DNA of 64,000 nt, taken from the NCBI GenBank assembly GCA_026874595.1, contig CM049309.1, forward strand, positions 71,100,926 to 71,164,925, given 5' to 3'. Origin of the DNA: Sipunculus nudus (lineage: Eukaryota; Annelida; Sipuncula; Golfingiida; Sipunculidae). A program made the position numbers and the translations under genes. The notes under the pieces were generated by a model. The model did not search any database. It was not told where the DNA came from and was given only the letters and a program-made list of their open reading frames with translations. This document shows, in pieces, positions 59,517-64,000 of this stretch (positions within the stretch are counted from its first letter, which is position 1; every line of letters starts with the position of its first letter).

Positions 59517-60223
59517 GCACTGACAATAATTTGTATTTATTAATATTTTTATCAACCTGGTTTCAAAGTATGTTTGTACTGGTATATTGTAGTGAATACT
59601 AAAAAATCAGTTTTCCCCATCTACAATATGCATTCTTAGTAGTATATATTATTAAGAAAATACATAATTCTGGAGTTTTTTCTATTTATTTGTATTTGTA
59701 CCAAATCCTGATTACAAGCAGTCTTCATGCAAGTGAGATTAGTTCTAGTATCTCAAGAGATGTTTGTTTTTATATAAATAAGCTGATGTCTGTAAAGTAC
59801 CAGTACTCAGAAACAAATCTGTTCAGAGAAATGATTAAAATGTTCAATTCTATCTATATTTTATTTTATCAAATTTTGATTGCTAAATAAAAGATGTATT
59901 GTTAAAGATTGTCATTGTAATAAATGGATGTCAAGGGCATGCTTTCAGTTTCACACACTGTTCAAACCCAGGTGTATTTATTTTAAAATATAATTCACGT
60001 CATCCTTATCATATTTTAGTTATTAGATTTAATGACAAGCCCTGGATATATTATGTGGCTGGCTCATGTGATGCTTGAATGGAGTATTTTTATTTTATAT
60101 TTATCAAGGAGACACCAGAACACAAGTACAGTGAAATTTCACCTGATGTCCAACATGGTATAATGACCACCCTTGCTTAGACTACCACTATTTTTGGTCC
60201 TCAAGTAATGTAAATCATTAAAA

Positions 60224-60258
60224 ACAAGGGACCTATGGGTCACTGTGCTCAGCTGACG
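60224..60258 (+). repeat. short dispersed-repeat end, ACAAGGGACCTATGGGTCAC
   Basis: ACAAGGGACCTATGGGTCAC followed by a CTCAGCTG motif; the same pair of blocks recurs at 61401-61432. Probably one end of the CTCAGCTG-type dispersed family. Confidence 0.5.
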
Positions 60259-61213
60259 TTAACCTTGAAGGTAAAAATCTAAAATAATATCTAATGGAGA
60301 TAAAGTGTAAGAGGAAGAGGTAATAAAGGCCATGGTTGGTTTATATGATTGGTTTGTATTGATGAGCAAGAAATTGTTGCAAAAAATATTTTGTGACCTG
60401 ACCATGTGTTTCCTAATGTTGAAACTAAAGCATGTGAGCAGTTTGTGAACAAATGATCTGTACTATTACCATGATCGTTAATTGGTTTTTCAATTAACTG
60501 TTGACATTTCAGTAGTTTACACATTTGTTCAATTGAATCTATTTTTTTGTATAATATATATTATTAAATATATATGGATTTTTTTTATGAAATGTATACA
60601 GTTGAAATATAGCTAATTAACAACATAAAACAAGGCAAACAAAGCCTGATCTCAAATTCTGCTGAGGCAGGAAAATAATGAACAAATGTTTGTATTAAAT
60701 CCTGATTTTTTTATCACATCAATTATTTTCTAATTTAAGTTTATATTTCTATACATTTCCAATTTAACATATATATCTGAATATAAAAGTTGATTCATAA
60801 TTCTCAATTGCATCATCATAAATCTCAACCTTGTCAGATAACACCACATCATGCATACAAATGTTTATCAAATATATCTTTTAAATCTGCAAAACAATAA
60901 ATATCTAAAAATAATACTTGATTTCGATTTCACAATTTTTAATTGTGTCTTTATTTATCCATAATGTGCTTCATATTTTATAATAATTTAAGCATACTGA
61001 TGGGTTCATTTATATTTGTTAAAATCATTTAAAAGAAAATTGATTTCTTTAAAAATGCTACATTACACAACATTGCATCTTCTGGATTACACCTTGAATT
61101 ATTTTTTCAAGGAAAGTTTTTGCATATCGGAGTGGAAACAGCATTACAATTAAGGAGATACAGTGAAAACAATAACAATTACTGCATAACACTTGGTGGG
61201 TTGGGTTTGCGCC

Positions 61214-61237
61214 GGGGGGGGGGGGGGGGGGGGGGGG
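61214..61237. repeat. G24 homopolymer
   Basis: A run of 24 G; the poly-Pro ORFs on the minus strand are artefacts of it. Confidence 0.97.
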
Positions 61238-62459
61238 AGTGATGATTGGGTTGGTGATATGAGAATAACTGTACACCTGTCACAGCAGGAGATCTCCCCC
61301 CAGTGACTGTAACAAATCAGAAACCCTGGCTTAGCTGACTTCCAGTGACCTGGAGTGGGACCCTGCATCTGTAATCAAAGCAAGTGACTACAGAAAAAAC
61401 AAGGGACCTATGGGTCACGACGCTCAGCTGTTATATATGATAAAAAAATAAAAAAATATTTTTTAGAAATGAGGCACATGCTGATTTTGTGTGGTAATAA
61501 ATATAAGCTGTATTATGAGTTGTGGGTGTTTAGATTATGTATGATTTTGATAGTATCTTTGGAGACAGGGAAGAGGATTGATTTCATTTATTTTATTAAC
61601 AAATGGAGTGCTATTGTCACACAGATTTTGACTTGGCCATATAACTTATAAGCAGAACATATAATATAAGAGTTTAACTATTTATTAATAAAATTACAAA
61701 TATTGTCCCAAATATAATTTCAGTTTTCACCAAACAATGATTTTGAGAATCCAGAATATACAAAATTCACACATTTAAATAATGATCATAAGTACCTGGT
61801 TTTTATGGCTTTTATTTATATTAAAAAATAACTGTAAAAAATTCATTTTGGACTAATTTCACATCAATGTACACACTAGACACAGTAGGAATCTAGATTA
61901 ATATTATCAAATGCATCTTTGTCTATCATTAATTTCCTTCATATAATCCCTAATGATTAGTAATGAATAATATGATTTACTTCTTTATCATTAAAAATGA
62001 ACTGAAAAATGCCATAGGTGACTGCATGGTGTTATTTGGAATATGTGACATTCTACCCATCGATACAAGATTCTTATATCATCAGTAACTGCAAGTAAAT
62101 TTCCTGTTATTATAAACTAACAAATTCCTTTTCTATTTTTCTTTAATTTGTTATTAAAAACCAAGAAAAATTTATTAATTTCTTGTTTATTGTTATGTTG
62201 TTGGTTAAAACTACTAGATGAGTTGGGTTGGACACCTGGATCAACTGTGGCTGGCCATAAGCTGCCTGGATTCTCGCCTCAAGCGTGCATAATTTGATGA
62301 AAGGTCAACAAGGTCAACATACAGGTGACTCAAGAGGGGCTGGAGAGAGCCCAAGTCTGACAGGGTCTCATAAAAAACATTAATAAAAGCTACAATATTT
62401 GGCCAATTTCTTTCAGCTTTCTAAACTAAAAAGCTGAAATCCTTATGTGTGCATGATAT

Positions 62460-64000
62460 GAAAATTATATCAACAGTGCTCTCAGGAAACAAACATGCCA
62501 TGGTCACAGTTGGGCAAAATTTAAGGTACTAATTTTATATTTATACTAATAACTTATAAAATTTGAAAAATTCAGAACTAATTTTGGGTATTCAATTGAA
62601 TCTTGATTAAATAATGTTACATCTCTGACAATAAAATCTCTAGCTTCAGCAATGCCCTTGTTAAGGGAGTAAATATTTTTCTTGATTTTTTACAAAGTGC
62701 ATTATGTTTGGGCCCATAACTTAAAAAAAAATACACAATACTGACATTTCTGGCATGTGCATAGCGAATGTATAGAAAAATATGTATATTATTTATGATC
62801 AAAGTCAGATCAGTGGTTTTGATATTAGGCAGTCTTAAAGTGTAACAATGGGTTTTTCATGGAAAAATGAAGTTTTTCATTGATATCTCGAAGGAATTAA
62901 GTCCTAGTGACCAAATTCTTGGCATGGTAGGGGATTTTGGAGAAATCTAACTGTATGCCAAATTTAAGGAACTTAGAGCTGAAGCTCGGGAGCTGAGCTC
63001 TAACAAACTGCATAACACTAGCAATATGTGACATGGTGCTTGAAAACTTGAATAAAATCTACAGTTTTTGATCAACTGGTTTCAAATTTTTGGTGTTAAC
63101 AGTTGAAATGCTAACAAAAACATGCTGTGAAAATTAAATCCACAGCAGTTACAGCAAAAAAACGTGCCATGGTCAAAGTAAGGCAAAATTTAAGGTACCA
63201 ATTTTTTATTTTTGCTAATATTTTAAAAAATTTAAATGATTTTGATCTAATTTTGGGTATACAATTTAATTTTGATTAATAAAAGTAATATTACTGGAAA
63301 AAAAGTGCTTAGCTTTAACAAGTTTTGTGTTAAGTGATAAAATTTCTTTCCTGATTATTTACAAAATGCATTATGTTTGGGCCCATAACTTTTTTAAATT
63401 ATATAATATAGACCTAATTTCTGGCATGTACATAGGAATTATATAGAGGATTATTTATAGGAAATATGAGGAAAAACAGATGAGTGGTTTTGATATTAGG
63501 CAGTCCTGAAGTGTGAAAATAGGTTTTTAATAAAAAATTGAGGTTTTTCCTTAATTTCTCAAAGGAATGAAGTCGCAAAGACCCAGTTTTCGGCTTGGTA
63601 GGAGATCTTGGGGACATCTAACATTATGCTGAATTTTGGATTCCTAGGTCTTACGGTTTCAAAACGTGCCACATCTACGGACGGACGGACGGACGGACGG
63701 ACGGACAGACGGACGGACGACGGACAATGGACCACGACTATAGCTCAGATGACTTATAGTCAGCTGAGCTAAAAATCAATAACTAGCTTAATTTTCAAGC
63801 TTTTATTTTCAAATTTCAGATTTAGACAAACTAAATATTTATGTTTACATGCTGTGAAAATTAAATCAATGGTGCTTACAGGAAAAAAACGTGCCATGGT
63901 CAAAGTTGGGCAAAATTTAAGGTACTGATTTTTTTTTTATGCTAATAACTTAAAAAATTTACAAAATTCAGATCTAATTTTGGGTAAAAAATTGAATCTT
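62460..64000. repeat. tandem copies of a dispersed repeat unit of about 670-730 bp, running off the window
   Basis: Blocks AAACATGCCATGGTCACAGT, GGCAAAATTTAAGGTAC and CTAATTTTGGGTA appear at about 62490, 63160 and 63890. TTATGTTTGGGCCCATAACTT and TTCTGGCATGT appear at about 62703 and 63372. So there are two copies plus the start of a third, cut by the window end. Copy 2 ends in a GGAC tetranucleotide run and a palindrome like that of the 18.1 and 54.7 kb repeats. Confidence 0.8.
63677..63720 (+). repeat. (GGAC)n tetranucleotide repeat
   Basis: About ten GGAC units with one CAGAC interruption, directly before the palindromic end of the dispersed repeat. Confidence 0.92.

Larger units (their letters stand above)
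57121..62459. other. 3' flank of PEX11C, no gene recognised
   Basis: AT-rich DNA with 3' UTR and intergenic sequence. It holds an octamer cluster (59444-59516), two short ACAAGGGACCTATGGGTCAC repeat ends (60224, 61401) and a G24 run (61214-61237). No exon is recognisable. Confidence 0.5.

Overview
The window is AT-rich, intron-bearing eukaryotic DNA. The few exons carry GT-AG introns, and the rest is intergenic DNA full of microsatellites, mononucleotide G/C runs, short inverted-repeat transposons and minisatellites. One dispersed repeat has a palindromic TAGCTCAGCTGAC end followed by GGAC/GTCC tetranucleotides, a pattern I associate with molluscs, bivalves especially. A bivalve-like lophotrochozoan is therefore my best guess; this is inference, not proof. 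I see no bacterial genes, viral genes or reverse-transcriptase ORFs.

Two protein-coding genes are well supported. On the minus strand (9384 down to 2533) five exons with matching phases encode a type I membrane protein. It has a long Ser/Thr-rich mucin-like ectodomain with dense acidic Ser-Gly repeats that look like glycosaminoglycan attachment sites. An SEA domain split over three exons follows, with a GSIDV autoproteolysis-like site, then one transmembrane helix and a cytoplasmic tail of about 114 residues. The signal-peptide exon was not found. On the plus strand (54113 to 57120) four exons encode a complete 237-residue PEX11 gamma (PEX11C/PEX11G-like) peroxisomal membrane protein. Its promoter side carries a near-consensus CTCF-like motif.

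Between them, 9.4-53.9 kb is close to a gene desert, occupied by repeats. At 13.2-15.6 kb two foldback-type elements with different long terminal inverted repeats abut, with about 4 bp of overlap, and both contain the same 52-bp satellite. Other elements are a 544-565 bp inverted-repeat element built from GAGTCC-like hexamers (28.2 kb and, inverted, 50.1 kb), a roughly 340-bp element with GCGGGCG blocks (22.8 and 44.8 kb), and two elements of about 180 bp with CAGG...CCTG ends (23.9 and 37.7 kb). There is also an 80-bp tandem array at 22.1 kb and members of the TAGCTCAGCTGAC family (18.1, 54.7, 62.5-64.0 kb).

The observations most worth following are: the paired foldback elements sharing a satellite; decayed duplicates of the SEA cleavage-site exon inside the neighbouring intron; a 19-bp minisatellite in PEX11C intron 2 whose unit contains the exon's own 5' splice site; and the candidate SEA proteoglycan itself.
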